This document shows positions 8,719-17,119 of a stretch of 64,000 nt of DNA, one piece after another. The notes beneath the pieces were generated by a model. That model saw only the letters and a program-made list of their open reading frames with translations. It did not search any database and was not told the origin of the DNA. Both the position numbers and the translations under genes were made by a program. Position 1 is the stretch's first letter. Every line of letters starts with the position of its first letter. Source of the DNA: Pseudomonadota bacterium (GTDB lineage Bacteria; Pseudomonadota; Gammaproteobacteria; Steroidobacterales; Steroidobacteraceae); the NCBI GenBank assembly GCA_023417315.1, contig JAEZFW010000082.1, positions 1 to 64,000 on the forward strand, in the 5' to 3' direction.

Positions 8719-9996
8719 ATGAAAGATCAGACGATAGCCATTCACGGTGGATACGAAACCGATCCGACCACGCGATCCGTGACGACGCCCATTTATCAAA
8801 CGGTCGCGTACGAGTTCGAAAGCGCGCAGCACGGTGCGGACCTCTTCAACCTCGCGGTGCCCGGGAATATCTATACGCGCATCATGAATCCGACGAGCGA
8901 TGTGCTGGAGAAGCGCGTCGCGATGCTCGAAGGCGGCGTTGCAAGTCTCGCGCTCTCGGCCGGCAGCGCGGCGGTCAATTATTCCATTCTCAATCTCGCA
9001 GAGGCGGGCGACAACATCGTCACGACACCGCAGCTCTACGGCGGCACATACACGCTCTTCGCGCACATGTTGCCGAAGCTCGGAATCGAAGTGCGCTTCG
9101 CGAAATCCGATTCCGCCGCCGATCTCGAGAAGCTCATCGATGCGAAGACCAAGGCGATTTTCTTCGAGAGCATCGGTAATCCCGCAGGCAACATCGTGGA
9201 TGTTGAAGCTGTCGCGAAGATGGCCCGCAGCCATGGCATTGCGACCATCGTGGACAATACCGTCGCGACGCCTGCATTGCTCAAGCCGTTTCAGTACGGT
9301 GTCGACATCGTCGTGCACTCGGCGACGAAGTACATGGGAGGGCATGGCACGACGCTCGGAGGGCTCCTCGTCGATTCGGGGCAGTTTCCGTGGGCGGAGC
9401 ACAAGCAGCGCTATCCCATGTTCAACGAGCCTGAAGCCTCGTATCACGGCGTGGTGTACGTCGATGCGTTGGGACCTGCTGCGTACATCGGACGCGCGCG
9501 CACCGTACCGCTGCGCAATACCGGTTCGGCGCTCTCGCCGTTCAACGCATTTCAGCTCATGCAAGGCATCGAGACGTTGCCGCTGCGCATGGAGCGGCAC
9601 TGCTCGAATGCGCAGCGCGTCGCGGAGTTCTTGCAGGAGCACAAAGCGGTCGAGTGGGTGAGCTATGCAGGTCTCAAGAACCATCCGCACTACGCTCTTG
9701 CGCAGAAATACATGAAGGGCCGCGCGTCCGGCATTCTCACATTCGGCGTGCAGGGCGGGTTCGACGCGGGTGTAAGGCTCTATGATGCGTTGAAGCTGTT
9801 CAAACGGCTCGTCAACATCGGCGATGCGAAGTCGCTTGCATGCCATCCGGCTTCGACGACTCACCGGCAGTTGACGGAGGAGGAGCAGCGCAAGGTGGGC
9901 GTAGCGCCAGAAGCGATTCGTCTTTCCGTCGGCATCGAGGATATCGAGGACATCCTCGAGGATCTGGATCAGGCGCTAGCGGCAGCCAAGCGCTAA
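8719..9996 (+). CDS. metY: O-acetylhomoserine sulfhydrylase (PLP enzyme)
   Basis: A 425-residue Cys/Met metabolism PLP enzyme. It has the long O-acetylhomoserine aminocarboxypropyltransferase form: N-terminal TLAIHGG-like start (TIAIHGGYE), PLP contacts GSAAVNYSI and VDNTVATP, and the Schiff-base lysine near residue 204 in HSATKYMGGHG. The family makes homocysteine from O-acetylhomoserine and sulfide (or methanethiol). The length and the HSLGxxxSL-like C-terminal region (SLACHPASTTH) fit MetY rather than MetB. An ACGAGAAG ribosome-binding site precedes the ATG. The next gene starts 6 bases after its stop. Confidence 0.93.
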   Translation: MKDQTIAIHGGYETDPTTRSVTTPIYQTVAYEFESAQHGADLFNLAVPGNIYTRIMNPTSDVLEKRVAMLEGGVASLALSAGSAAVNYSILNLAEAGDNIVTTPQLYGGTYTLFAHMLPKLGIEVRFAKSDSAADLEKLIDAKTKAIFFESIGNPAGNIVDVEAVAKMARSHGIATIVDNTVATPALLKPFQYGVDIVVHSATKYMGGHGTTLGGLLVDSGQFPWAEHKQRYPMFNEPEASYHGVVYVDALGPAAYIGRARTVPLRNTGSALSPFNAFQLMQGIETLPLRMERHCSNAQRVAEFLQEHKAVEWVSYAGLKNHPHYALAQKYMKGRASGILTFGVQGGFDAGVRLYDALKLFKRLVNIGDAKSLACHPASTTHRQLTEEEQRKVGVAPEAIRLSVGIEDIEDILEDLDQALAAAKR

Positions 9997-10001
9997 GCGC
10001 A

Positions 10002-11072
10002 ATGCGCCCGATCTTCACGGCCGAGCTCGTCAATCCTAGTTTCGGAGATCCGGGTCTTTACTTGGACCTGAAGTTCTCGCGCCGTGCGTTGCTGTTCGAT
10101 ATCGGCGATGTAACGAACCTGTCGACGCGCAAGCTACTGCGCGTCAGCGATGTGTTCGTGTCCCATACGCACATGGATCACTTCGCCGGTTTCGATCACC
10201 TGTTGCGCGTGTGCTTGGGTCGCGATACGGGTGTGAATCTCTATGGGCCGCCTCGCTTGATCGAGCAGGTGGGCCACAAGCTCGCGGCGTACACGTGGAA
10301 CCTCGTCGAAAATTATGCGACGGACTTCGTCGTGCGAGTGCACGAGCTTCATACGGGTTGCCTCAGGCGAGCGCAGTTCCGCAGTCGCCAGCGATTTGAG
10401 TGCGAGCCTCTGAGCGATGTGAGCGCGGAAAATGGCCTGCTGCTCGCTGAGCCGGAGTTTGCTGTCCGTGCTTGTGCGCTCGATCACCACGGCATTCCCT
10501 CGCTCGCGTTCAGGTTCGACGAGGGGACGCACATCAACGTCTGGAAGAACCGTCTCGAGGAGCTCGGACTGCCGACCGGCCAATGGCTCAGCGATCTGAA
10601 ACGACTGGTGCGTGAAGGGGCGGCTGCGGATACGCCCATTCGTGTGCACTGGCGGACGCGCGAGGGATCGCGCGAGGAATCGTTCGCGCTGGGCGTGCTC
10701 AGGGAGCAAGTGCTCGAGTTCGTTCCAGGCGAGCGACTCGCGTATGTGACGGATGTTGCCGGCCACGCCGACAATACGGCGAAGCTCGTGCAGTTCGTTC
10801 GCGATGTGGACGTTCTATTCATCGAAGCAGTGTTTCTCCGAGAGGATCAGGCGCACGCGGACAAGAAAGCCCACCTCACGGCGCGCAAAGCAGGGGAGAT
10901 CGCACGAGCTGCACACGTCCGGCGCGCGATTCCGTTTCATTTCTCGACCCGATACATGGATCGCGACGGGGCACTGCAGCGCGAGTTCGACGCAGCGCGA
11001 GCCGAAGAGACAGTCTCGCTCGCACACGATTCGCGCGCGGATCGGGCGGAAGATAGTCATCGGCTTCAGTAG
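10002..11072 (+). CDS. Metallo-beta-lactamase-fold hydrolase, ribonuclease Z-like
   Basis: A 356-residue protein whose N-terminal half carries the metal motif SHTHMDHFAGFD (HxHxDH), followed by ACALDHHGIPSLAF and the late motif HLTARKAGEIAR with a downstream PFHFSTRY histidine. This is the ribonuclease Z / arylsulfatase-like branch of the MBL superfamily. True RNase Z processes tRNA 3' ends; several features (an insert of about 60 residues, poor match to the exosite) make a generic MBL hydrolase equally possible. The ATG lies 6 bases after the metY stop, so co-transcription is likely. Confidence 0.75.
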   Translation: MRPIFTAELVNPSFGDPGLYLDLKFSRRALLFDIGDVTNLSTRKLLRVSDVFVSHTHMDHFAGFDHLLRVCLGRDTGVNLYGPPRLIEQVGHKLAAYTWNLVENYATDFVVRVHELHTGCLRRAQFRSRQRFECEPLSDVSAENGLLLAEPEFAVRACALDHHGIPSLAFRFDEGTHINVWKNRLEELGLPTGQWLSDLKRLVREGAAADTPIRVHWRTREGSREESFALGVLREQVLEFVPGERLAYVTDVAGHADNTAKLVQFVRDVDVLFIEAVFLREDQAHADKKAHLTARKAGEIARAAHVRRAIPFHFSTRYMDRDGALQREFDAARAEETVSLAHDSRADRAEDSHRLQ

Positions 11073-11169
11073 CCGGCACGCATGCCCTCCGCTGTCACAG
11101 GTGGATTGAGGCAAATTCGGGTGGTCTGACCAGAGCGAAAATGCCGCGAACGTGCGGCGTGCATTGCGA

Positions 11170-11186
11170 GTGATACCGGTTTCCAC
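11170..11186. promoter_or_regulatory. LacI/GntR-like operator candidate upstream of eda
   Basis: GTGATACCGGTTTCCAC has a central ACCGGT palindrome and half-site bases like the TGTTACCGGTAACA operators bound by LacI-family gluconate repressors in gammaproteobacteria. It lies 58 bases before the KDPG aldolase start. One half is imperfect, so this is a candidate only. Confidence 0.35.
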
Positions 11187-11244
11187 GAGAATATTGGGCC
11201 CCGCAACCGCTCGGGGCAGCCAACACTTTCCTAGGGGAGACACG

Positions 11245-11922
11245 ATGGTCAAGGACCGCATGACAGTCCTGTCGGCGATGATGGAGCAGGGGGTGATTCC
11301 CGTGTTCTATCACCCCGACGTCGAGGTGTGTAAGAAGGTCATCCAAGCCTGCGGCAACGGAGGCGCAAAGTGCATCGAATTCACCAATCGCGGTGATTTC
11401 GCTTCGCACACCTTCTACGAAGTGACGCGCCATTTCGATAAAGCCGACCCGAGCATCATCATGGGTGTGGGCTCGATCGTGGATGCGCCTACTGCGGGAA
11501 TCTACATCGCGAATGGCGCCAAGTTCGTCGTGGGTCCCCTGCTGAATCCCGACGTTGCCAAGGTCTGCAATCGCCGCAAGATTCCTTATAGCCCAGGCTG
11601 TGGCAGCGCTTCGGAGATTGGCTTCGCGGAAGAGCTCGGCTGCGAGATCGTCAAGGTTTTCCCAGGCGGCTCCGTTGGCGGGCCCGACTTCGTCAAATCG
11701 ATCCTCGGCCCCTGTCCGTGGACGCGCATCATGCCGACAGGCAGCGTCGAGCCTTCCGAGGAGTCACTGCGCGCCTGGTTCGGTGCGGGTGTCGTCGCCG
11801 TCGGCATGGGCAGCAATCTCATCACGAAGCAGATGCTCGAGAAGCAGGACTACGCGGCCATCGAGGCGAAAGTCCGAGACACCGTTCAACTGATCAAGAC
11901 CATTCGCGGAAAGAAGTCATGA
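11245..11922 (+). CDS. eda: 2-keto-3-deoxy-6-phosphogluconate aldolase
   Basis: A 225-residue class I aldolase of the KDPG/KHG family, which splits KDPG into pyruvate and glyceraldehyde-3-phosphate in the Entner-Doudoroff pathway. Family features are GVIPVFYH at the start of the barrel, KCIEFTNRG, the VGPLLNPDVAK strand, YSPGCGSASE and the phosphate-binding EIVKVFPGG and PTGSVEPSEE loops; the Schiff-base Lys is expected in KFVVGP or VKVFPG. A strong AGGGGAGA ribosome-binding site fixes the ATG. Its stop overlaps the start of the kinase gene (ATGA), indicating coupled translation. Confidence 0.93.
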   Translation: MVKDRMTVLSAMMEQGVIPVFYHPDVEVCKKVIQACGNGGAKCIEFTNRGDFASHTFYEVTRHFDKADPSIIMGVGSIVDAPTAGIYIANGAKFVVGPLLNPDVAKVCNRRKIPYSPGCGSASEIGFAEELGCEIVKVFPGGSVGGPDFVKSILGPCPWTRIMPTGSVEPSEESLRAWFGAGVVAVGMGSNLITKQMLEKQDYAAIEAKVRDTVQLIKTIRGKKS

Positions 11923-13025
11923 CCGATAACGTGCTGAACATTCGACCTGCGGCCGAATGCCGCTGGGATTGCGCATCCTTGGGCGAAGTGATGTTGCGCT
12001 TCGATCCCGGCTTCGGCCGCGTGCGCAACGCGCGCAGCTTCCAAGTGTGGGAAGGAGGCGGCGAATACAACGTCGCTCGCGCGATGCGCAAATGCTGGGG
12101 TAAGCGCTCCACCGTTGTGACGGCTCTGCCGAGCAATGATCTCGGCTGGCTCGTCGAAGACTTCATCATGCAAGGCGGTGTCGATACCTCGCACCTCATT
12201 TGGCGCGAGTTCGATGGTCTGGGCCGCAACACTCGCGTGGGCTTGAACTTCACCGAGAAAGGTTTCGGCATTCGCGCCGCGCTCGGCTGCTCGGACCGCG
12301 GTCATTCTGCAGCGTCGCAGCTCAAGCCCGGCGAAGTGAACTGGGAGAAGTTGTTCGGCGAAGAAGGTGTGCGCTGGTTCCACACCGGCGGCATCTTCGC
12401 TGCGCTCGCGCCGAATACCGCGGAGTGCGTGATCGAGGCCGTCGAGGTCGCCCGCAAGCACGGCACGATCGTCTCGTACGATCTCAACTACCGTCCCTCG
12501 CTCTGGAAGAGCCAAGGCGGAAAAGAAGGCGCGCAACGGGTCAATCGTCACATCGCCCAATACGTCGATGTGATGATCGGTAACGAGGAAGATTTCACGG
12601 CGTGTTTGGGACTCGAGGTGGAAGGGCTCGATGAGCACATTTCTGCGATCGACCCCGCCAACTTCAAGAAGATGATTCAGACTGCCGTCAAACAGTTCCC
12701 GAACTTCAAAGTCGCAGCAAATACGCTGCGCAATGCGAAGACGGCGACCTTCAACGACTGGTCCGCGATCGTCTACGCGGGCGGACAGTTCTACCAGTCG
12801 ATGATGCGCGAGAACCTCGAGATCTACGATCGCGTCGGCGGCGGTGACGGCTTCGCATCCGGACTCGCCTACGGTTTCCTCGAAGGCAAGGGTCCGCAGG
12901 CCGCAGTCGAGTACGGTGCCGCGCACGGCGCGCTCGCGATGACCACCCCCGGCGACACCTCGATGGTGAACGTCAAGGAAGTGGAAGCCGTGATGAAGGG
13001 CAAAGGCGCGCGCGTCATTCGTTGA
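11919..13025 (+). CDS. kdgK: PfkB-family sugar kinase, probably 2-keto-3-deoxygluconate kinase
   Basis: A 368-residue ribokinase-fold (PfkB) enzyme. It has the substrate-side EGGGEYNVARA motif near residue 45 and the C-terminal signature DRVGGGDGFASGLAYG, where the Asp is the catalytic base. The overlap with eda (ATGA) argues for KDG phosphorylation feeding KDPG to the aldolase. The protein is about 50 residues longer than typical KdgK, with an extended middle (residues 200-270). Substrate assignment rests on context more than on specificity residues. Its 3' end is followed by the heptad element B. Confidence 0.85.
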   Translation: MTDNVLNIRPAAECRWDCASLGEVMLRFDPGFGRVRNARSFQVWEGGGEYNVARAMRKCWGKRSTVVTALPSNDLGWLVEDFIMQGGVDTSHLIWREFDGLGRNTRVGLNFTEKGFGIRAALGCSDRGHSAASQLKPGEVNWEKLFGEEGVRWFHTGGIFAALAPNTAECVIEAVEVARKHGTIVSYDLNYRPSLWKSQGGKEGAQRVNRHIAQYVDVMIGNEEDFTACLGLEVEGLDEHISAIDPANFKKMIQTAVKQFPNFKVAANTLRNAKTATFNDWSAIVYAGGQFYQSMMRENLEIYDRVGGGDGFASGLAYGFLEGKGPQAAVEYGAAHGALAMTTPGDTSMVNVKEVEAVMKGKGARVIR

Positions 13026-13049
13026 CGCTCCGCACTCCGTGCAGTGCAT

Positions 13050-13138
13050 GGTGTGTGGTGTGTAGTGTGTAAGGTGTAAGGTTAGAAGGGCAGCGCCTGG
13101 CGCTGCCCTCTTGCTAACCACTCACCACTAAACCACTT
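13050..13138. repeat. Quasi-palindromic heptad-word element B
   Basis: The left arm at 13050-13085 is five 7-base words: GGTGTGT, GGTGTGT, AGTGTGT, AAGGTGT, AAGGTTA. The right arm at 13114-13138, read on the minus strand, runs GTTTAGT, GGTGAGT, GGTTAG. Between them lies a strong GC hairpin. The element fills the gap between convergent kdgK and the phospholipase D gene. A related single arm with the word AGTGTGT occurs at 30807-30836. Confidence 0.75.
13080..13119. terminator. Bidirectional hairpin between convergent genes
   Basis: An outer stem GGTTAG/CTAACC encloses an inner stem GGGCAGCG/CGCTGCCC with a five-base loop. It lies midway between two convergent stop codons, with A-rich and T-rich bases beside the inner stem. 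It could stop transcription from both sides. Confidence 0.6.
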
Positions 13139-13145
13139 CCATTCG

Positions 13146-14657
13146 TCACAGCTGCGACTCGATCGGCAGCGCTTCCAGCACACGCACGATCGCACGCCGC
13201 AGCCAGCTCGCATGCGGCTCGCTCGTGTGCAAGCGCCGCGTGCCTTCGTGCTCTTCGATCCAAACCATGCGCTGCTCAGCTGTCAGCTCGAGTCTGAACG
13301 CGCGTTCGAGCGTCGTCGCAGCACGAAAGCGTGTCGTGAGTTCGCGTGCAAGGGCTTTGCTGCGAATCCAAACACCCATCTCGCAATTCAGCTCGGCCGA
13401 GCGCGGATCGATGTTGAAGGAGCCGACGAAGACGCGCTCCTCATCCACGACGGCCGCCTTGGTGTGCAGGCTCGCGCGCGATGAACCCACTCGAAAACGC
13501 CGGGATCCCTCGTCAAACTCGGCAGGAGAGGACTTGAGCTCGTGGAGGTGCACGCCGCCTTCCAGTAACGGATAGCGGTACTTCGCATAGCCACTGTGCA
13601 CGATCGCGACATCGGTCGCCATGAGGGAATTCGTGAGCACGCTGACCTGTGCGCCTTGCAACGCCAATGAGCGAAGCGCGGCGGTGCCGCCGACCCCTGG
13701 GACGAAATAGGGCGAAACGAGGAGCACCTCGCGGCTCGCGGCTCGAATCTCTTCGACCATGCTTTCGAGCACGTGCGATGACGGATTGCCAGCGCCGAGC
13801 GCTTTTTCCGGATCGTCAGCGATCACACGAACATTAGAGGACCATACGAAGGGTCTGTGCAGGAGAACTGCCGTGCCAGCAACATCCTCGAGTGCGCGGA
13901 AGAACGTACTCGTCTCTGCGAGCCGCGCATCCACTTCCAAGCGCAATCTCAGCTCGGCCAGGCTGAGTTTCTGGCGCATGTACTTGCGCAGCCGCGTGAT
14001 GGGTACGCTCAGCTCAGAGCTCCAGTAACGTTCGAACTCCTCGACGGTATGTCGAACTGCAGGGCCCAACATGAGCAAATCGAGATCGATGAAGTTCATG
14101 CTTTCCGCAGACGAAAAGTATTCATCGCCGAGATTGCGCCCTCCGCAGATGCAGAGCGCCTCGTCCACGATCCAGCTCTTGTTGTGCATGCGGTGATTGA
14201 GCCGCCGCCCTCGCTGCGAGACTTCCGCAATCGTCTTGAGGAGCCCGGAACGTGTGCGAAACGGGTTGAATATGCGCACCTCGATGCTGGGATGGGCATC
14301 GAGCGCCTCGAGCACCAGGTCGCGCGGCCGCGCATCCATGTCGTCCAGCAAGACCCGGACAAAGACGCCTCGGTCAGCGGCCAGCAGCAACTCGCGCGCG
14401 ATGAATCGTCCGGTCGCATCGTCGCGCCAAATGTAGGTTTGAACGTCGATCGTGCGAGAAGCGAGCCGCGCGCTATGAACTCGGGTGGAAAATGCGTCCA
14501 AACCCTCCGGCAGCAATTGAACGCCTGAGCGGCCGGGATGCTCCGCGGTCAGGCTTTGGGCTGCAACTGCGAGCGTCGGCGAGTCCCCACGGACTCGCGA
14601 GTCGCGGAAGACGGGCTGCGCAGGTTTTGGCTGGGGAGCGGCGTACACCTCCCCCAA
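13146..14657 (-). CDS. Phospholipase D / cardiolipin synthase family protein
   Basis: A protein of about 503 residues with two HKD catalytic repeats: HNKSWIVDEALCICGGRN near residue 160 and HTKAAVVDEERVFVGSFN near residue 405, the second followed by the usual GSFNIDPRS. It resembles the YmdC/ClsC-like branch, which transfers phosphatidyl groups or hydrolyses phospholipids. No membrane helices were seen. The start is uncertain: TTG at 14657 is used, but a GGGGGAGG tract at the same place would suit a start slightly downstream. It lies about 70 bases downstream of the urcA-type gene on the same strand. Confidence 0.85.
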   Translation of the reverse strand: MGEVYAAPQPKPAQPVFRDSRVRGDSPTLAVAAQSLTAEHPGRSGVQLLPEGLDAFSTRVHSARLASRTIDVQTYIWRDDATGRFIARELLLAADRGVFVRVLLDDMDARPRDLVLEALDAHPSIEVRIFNPFRTRSGLLKTIAEVSQRGRRLNHRMHNKSWIVDEALCICGGRNLGDEYFSSAESMNFIDLDLLMLGPAVRHTVEEFERYWSSELSVPITRLRKYMRQKLSLAELRLRLEVDARLAETSTFFRALEDVAGTAVLLHRPFVWSSNVRVIADDPEKALGAGNPSSHVLESMVEEIRAASREVLLVSPYFVPGVGGTAALRSLALQGAQVSVLTNSLMATDVAIVHSGYAKYRYPLLEGGVHLHELKSSPAEFDEGSRRFRVGSSRASLHTKAAVVDEERVFVGSFNIDPRSAELNCEMGVWIRSKALARELTTRFRAATTLERAFRLELTAEQRMVWIEEHEGTRRLHTSEPHASWLRRAIVRVLEALPIESQL

Positions 14658-14727
14658 AGGATATCAAAGCGCCTTCGAGGCGGCACACGACGGCGACAAG
14701 CCGGCATGGCCGCCTTGGCCACGCGCA

Positions 14728-15105
14728 TCAGGAAGCTGACTTATCCGACTTGCGATTCTCGCGAGCAGATTTCGCATCCGCGCGGTCGTGAAGACTGGTG
14801 AGCGTTTGTTGGTTGACATCCGCGACAGCGTCCGCGAGCGCCTTGTCATAGCAGGCTCGGTACTGCTTAGCGCTGCCGGCGTCACGTCCTCGCACCCCGC
14901 GGCACACTTCGCGCGCAGCGGCTTGCAAACGATCGTACAGCTGCGCCGCGCCTTCGTCGTTGCTCAGCGTGCTCTCTTGATAGATCACCACGCGTTCATC
15001 GGTGATCTCCTCGGCGTTCGCGAACGAGGCATGGACACTCAGCCCCGCAGCAAGGGCGGCACAGACGAGCGCATGGCGAACGGGATGAAAGTTGCGAATG
15101 ATCAT
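14728..15105 (-). CDS. UrcA family secreted protein
   Basis: A 125-residue product with a signal peptide (HALVCAALAAGLSV...ASFANA) and the UrcA family core: VIYQESTLSNDEGAAQLYDRL, AAREVCRG and a later YRACYDKALADAV, with two cysteines that could pair. UrcA proteins are common in sphingomonads and some gammaproteobacteria and have no known role. Among three possible starts the ATG at 15105 is preferred because GGAG lies six bases upstream. The C-terminal 25 residues are charged and probably unstructured. Confidence 0.75.
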   Translation of the reverse strand: MIIRNFHPVRHALVCAALAAGLSVHASFANAEEITDERVVIYQESTLSNDEGAAQLYDRLQAAAREVCRGVRGRDAGSAKQYRACYDKALADAVADVNQQTLTSLHDRADAKSARENRKSDKSAS

Positions 15106-15416
15106 GAGCATCTCCAGTCGATAGTTGCTGACAGTTGCGATGTACGAGCGCACTTGCTCTCGTCCTGCCTACGAAGATTGCAACTCGCAGGCCAACGTCG
15201 ATTGATTGATGCAGAAGACTCGCGAACGGTTACAACTCCCGTGAAATTTCAGATTTCATGCTCACTTCGCTGTGTGAGCGGACGTTCTCGGGAACGGAAA
15301 TACGCGAACAGCGGTGTCCGCGGACGTCCGCGTGTACGCGTGTGGACGCATGTCGGTCGATGCTCGGAGCACCGGTTGCGAATCGCAATCGGTGCGTGAA
15401 TCTGCAAGCTCGCGTA
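15106..15416. other. Intergenic region with promoter and a heptad-word arm
   Basis: A 311-base gap between the urcA-type start and the LOG gene stop. It must contain the urcA-type promoter. It also contains nested palindromes GTCCGCGGAC (15316-15325) and CGGACGTCCG (15321-15330), plus a run of words CGTGTACGCGTGTGGACGCATG-like at 15329-15352 related to element C. No small gene is supported. Confidence 0.45.
15314..15352. repeat. Orphan heptad-word arm J
   Basis: Overlapping palindromes (GTCCGCGGAC, CGGACGTCCG) run into CGCGTGTACGCGTGTGGACG. The word CGTGTGGACG also forms the right arm of element C at 30326-30363. No partner arm with the same word is evident nearby, so this may be a decayed or single-arm copy. 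Confidence 0.4.
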
Positions 15417-16244
15417 TTACTTGTCGGCGTGAGCCCGCAGCCCGTGACGTGCGAGCGTGTTCCAGACTTCTTCGGGAGTTTCGGCGAAATCGAAAAGCTC
15501 GAGGTCCGCCTTCGCGATCATTCCTTCTTCGACGAATGCCTCGAAGTTGACGATGCGGTGCCAGTAGTCGGCATCGAAAAGCACGATCGGAACTCGGGGC
15601 GCCTTGCCCGTTTGGCGCAGCGTGAGAATTTCGAATAGCTCGTCCATCGTGCCGAAGCCGCCGGGAAAGACGATCAAGGCGTTCGCACGCATCGCCAGAT
15701 GCATCTTGCGCATGGCGAAGTAATGAAACCGGAAGGTGAGCTCGGGCGTGCTGAAACGATTCGGCTGCTGCTCGAGAGGCAGTGTGATGTTGAACCCGAT
15801 GCTCGGTGCACCGGCTTCCCAGGCGCCGCGATTTGCCGCTTCCATGATTCCGGGTCCGCCGCCGGTGGCGATCACATTGTCGCGCCACCGATCATGAGGC
15901 GCTCGCGCGCCGCCGCGTTCGGACACGATGCGTCCCACTTCGCGAGCCGCTTCGTACCATTCCAGCTGACGCTTCAGGCGCTCGAGCGCGATTTTCTCTT
16001 CATCGGACTGCGGCACCGGCAAGCTCGCGATGAACTCGGGCGAAGGCACACGAGCGCCCCCGAACACGATAATCGTGGATCGAATGCCCCAATCGCGCAA
16101 CAAGAGCTCAGCCTTCGCGTATTCGAGGGCGAAGCGCAGCGCTCGCATTTCGTCTCGCAATAGAAACTCCGAGTCTTCGACCGGGAGCAAGTAGCTGGAA
16201 GACCGTGTTTGTGCTGAGCTATCGGATGGAATGATGGCGTTCAT
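15417..16244 (-). CDS. LOG family protein (cytokinin-type nucleotide phosphoribohydrolase)
   Basis: A 275-residue protein of the LOG (formerly 'lysine decarboxylase-like') family with a Rossmann fold. It carries GGGPGIMEAANRGA and the signature PGGFGTMDELFE, which bind the nucleotide and catalyse release of base from a nucleoside 5'-monophosphate. An N-terminal extension of about 55 residues precedes the core (TIIVFGGARVPSPE). Bacterial members may act on AMP-type nucleotides in turnover rather than hormone synthesis. It is divergent from the NUDIX gene. Confidence 0.88.
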   Translation of the reverse strand: MNAIIPSDSSAQTRSSSYLLPVEDSEFLLRDEMRALRFALEYAKAELLLRDWGIRSTIIVFGGARVPSPEFIASLPVPQSDEEKIALERLKRQLEWYEAAREVGRIVSERGGARAPHDRWRDNVIATGGGPGIMEAANRGAWEAGAPSIGFNITLPLEQQPNRFSTPELTFRFHYFAMRKMHLAMRANALIVFPGGFGTMDELFEILTLRQTGKAPRVPIVLFDADYWHRIVNFEAFVEEGMIAKADLELFDFAETPEEVWNTLARHGLRAHADK

Positions 16245-16321
16245 TTGATAAGAGGCACCACGGGATGTCGCGACCCGCGCGACACTGGATAACGGTTGGA
16301 ACGGAGTGTCGCTCAGTGAGC

Positions 16322-16434
16322 CGCAGAGACGTAGAGCTCCAAGTAAACACAGGATTTCGATCCCTTACCGAGTTGTTCTTGCTCATGGAAAGAGTATTTC
16401 GTGGGCCGGGACTCTGCGTCTCTACCTTTCTGCG
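16322..16434. repeat. Weak inverted word element M
   Basis: CGCAGAGACGTAGAG at 16322-16336 pairs with the minus-strand reading CGCAGAAAGGTAGAG at 16420-16434 (13 of 15 bases). The right arm continues into ACGCAGAG on the minus strand. It lies between the divergent LOG and NUDIX genes, and its purine-rich words recall elements K and L. Confidence 0.45.
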
Positions 16435-16492
16435 AGAGTAAAATTCGTCCTTTCATTGTCTGCGCTCGATGGCGCTATAGAGGTCACTGCGA

Positions 16493-17119
16493 ATGTCTAA
16501 CAAGCCGCGTGCGGTCGTCAAGGAAATGGAGCCGATGTGCTCGGGGTTCTTGCGCGTCAATCGGTATCGAATCGATGTCGAGCGTCACGAAGGCGGATGG
16601 AGGACGCTGACCTGGGAGGTGATGGAGCGAGGTAACGCGGTGGCCGTGCTCGGCTACGATCCCGTGCGCGATGAGGTCGTGCTCGCGAATGAATTCCGGC
16701 CTGGTGCGCTGGTCGCGGGCGACTATCCGTTCACAGACAACCTCGTCGCCGGCGGGATCGCCGAAGGCGAACCGATTCTGGAGGCCGCGGTTCGCGAGAT
16801 GAAGGAGGAGACTGGACTCGAGCTTCGAGATCCGGTGATCGTGCATTCTGGTGCATTCGTCAGCTCGGGGGGCACCTCAGAGAAGATCGCCATCGTGTGC
16901 GGCACGGTGGATGCGACTTTAGCGAAGGGCACGCACGGCAATCCGAACGAAAACGAGGATATCCTGAGCGTGGTGCTGCCGGCCGATGAGTTCATCCGCC
17001 GAGTGCGCAATGCGCAGATCACTGATCTAAAAACCCTCGTCGCCGGCTACTGGTTAGCGGAGCAGCGCTTGGGGCGGAAGTCGGAAACTCTCGCAAAGCA
17101 CGCAAGGCCCGCCAAGTAA
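16493..17119 (+). CDS. NUDIX hydrolase, ADP-ribose pyrophosphatase type
   Basis: A 208-residue NUDIX enzyme. The NUDIX box runs GIAEGEPILEAAVREMKEET with the terminal GLEL, giving the Mg-binding REMKEE core. The preceding VLANEFRPGALV and the Pro residues after the box fit the ADP-ribose pyrophosphatase (NudF-like) group, which yields AMP and ribose-5-phosphate. The last codons, encoding SETLAKHARPAK, lie inside the left arm of repeat element K, which also provides the TAA stop; the true ancestral C-terminus may have been shorter. Confidence 0.88.
   Translation: MSNKPRAVVKEMEPMCSGFLRVNRYRIDVERHEGGWRTLTWEVMERGNAVAVLGYDPVRDEVVLANEFRPGALVAGDYPFTDNLVAGGIAEGEPILEAAVREMKEETGLELRDPVIVHSGAFVSSGGTSEKIAIVCGTVDATLAKGTHGNPNENEDILSVVLPADEFIRRVRNAQITDLKTLVAGYWLAEQRLGRKSETLAKHARPAK

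Noticed and set aside
8365..9864. 499-codon open frame on the minus strand opposite metY
   Set aside because: It is an antisense frame kept open by GC-rich codon bias. The plus strand encodes a complete PLP enzyme, and the antisense product has no recognisable domain and an Arg/Cys/His-rich composition.
11886..13121. 411-codon minus-strand frame opposite kdgK
   Set aside because: Antisense shadow of a clear PfkB kinase; the translated product has no family features.
16306..16500. 64-codon frame between the LOG and NUDIX genes
   Set aside because: It spans inverted words and overlaps the NUDIX start; no coding features.
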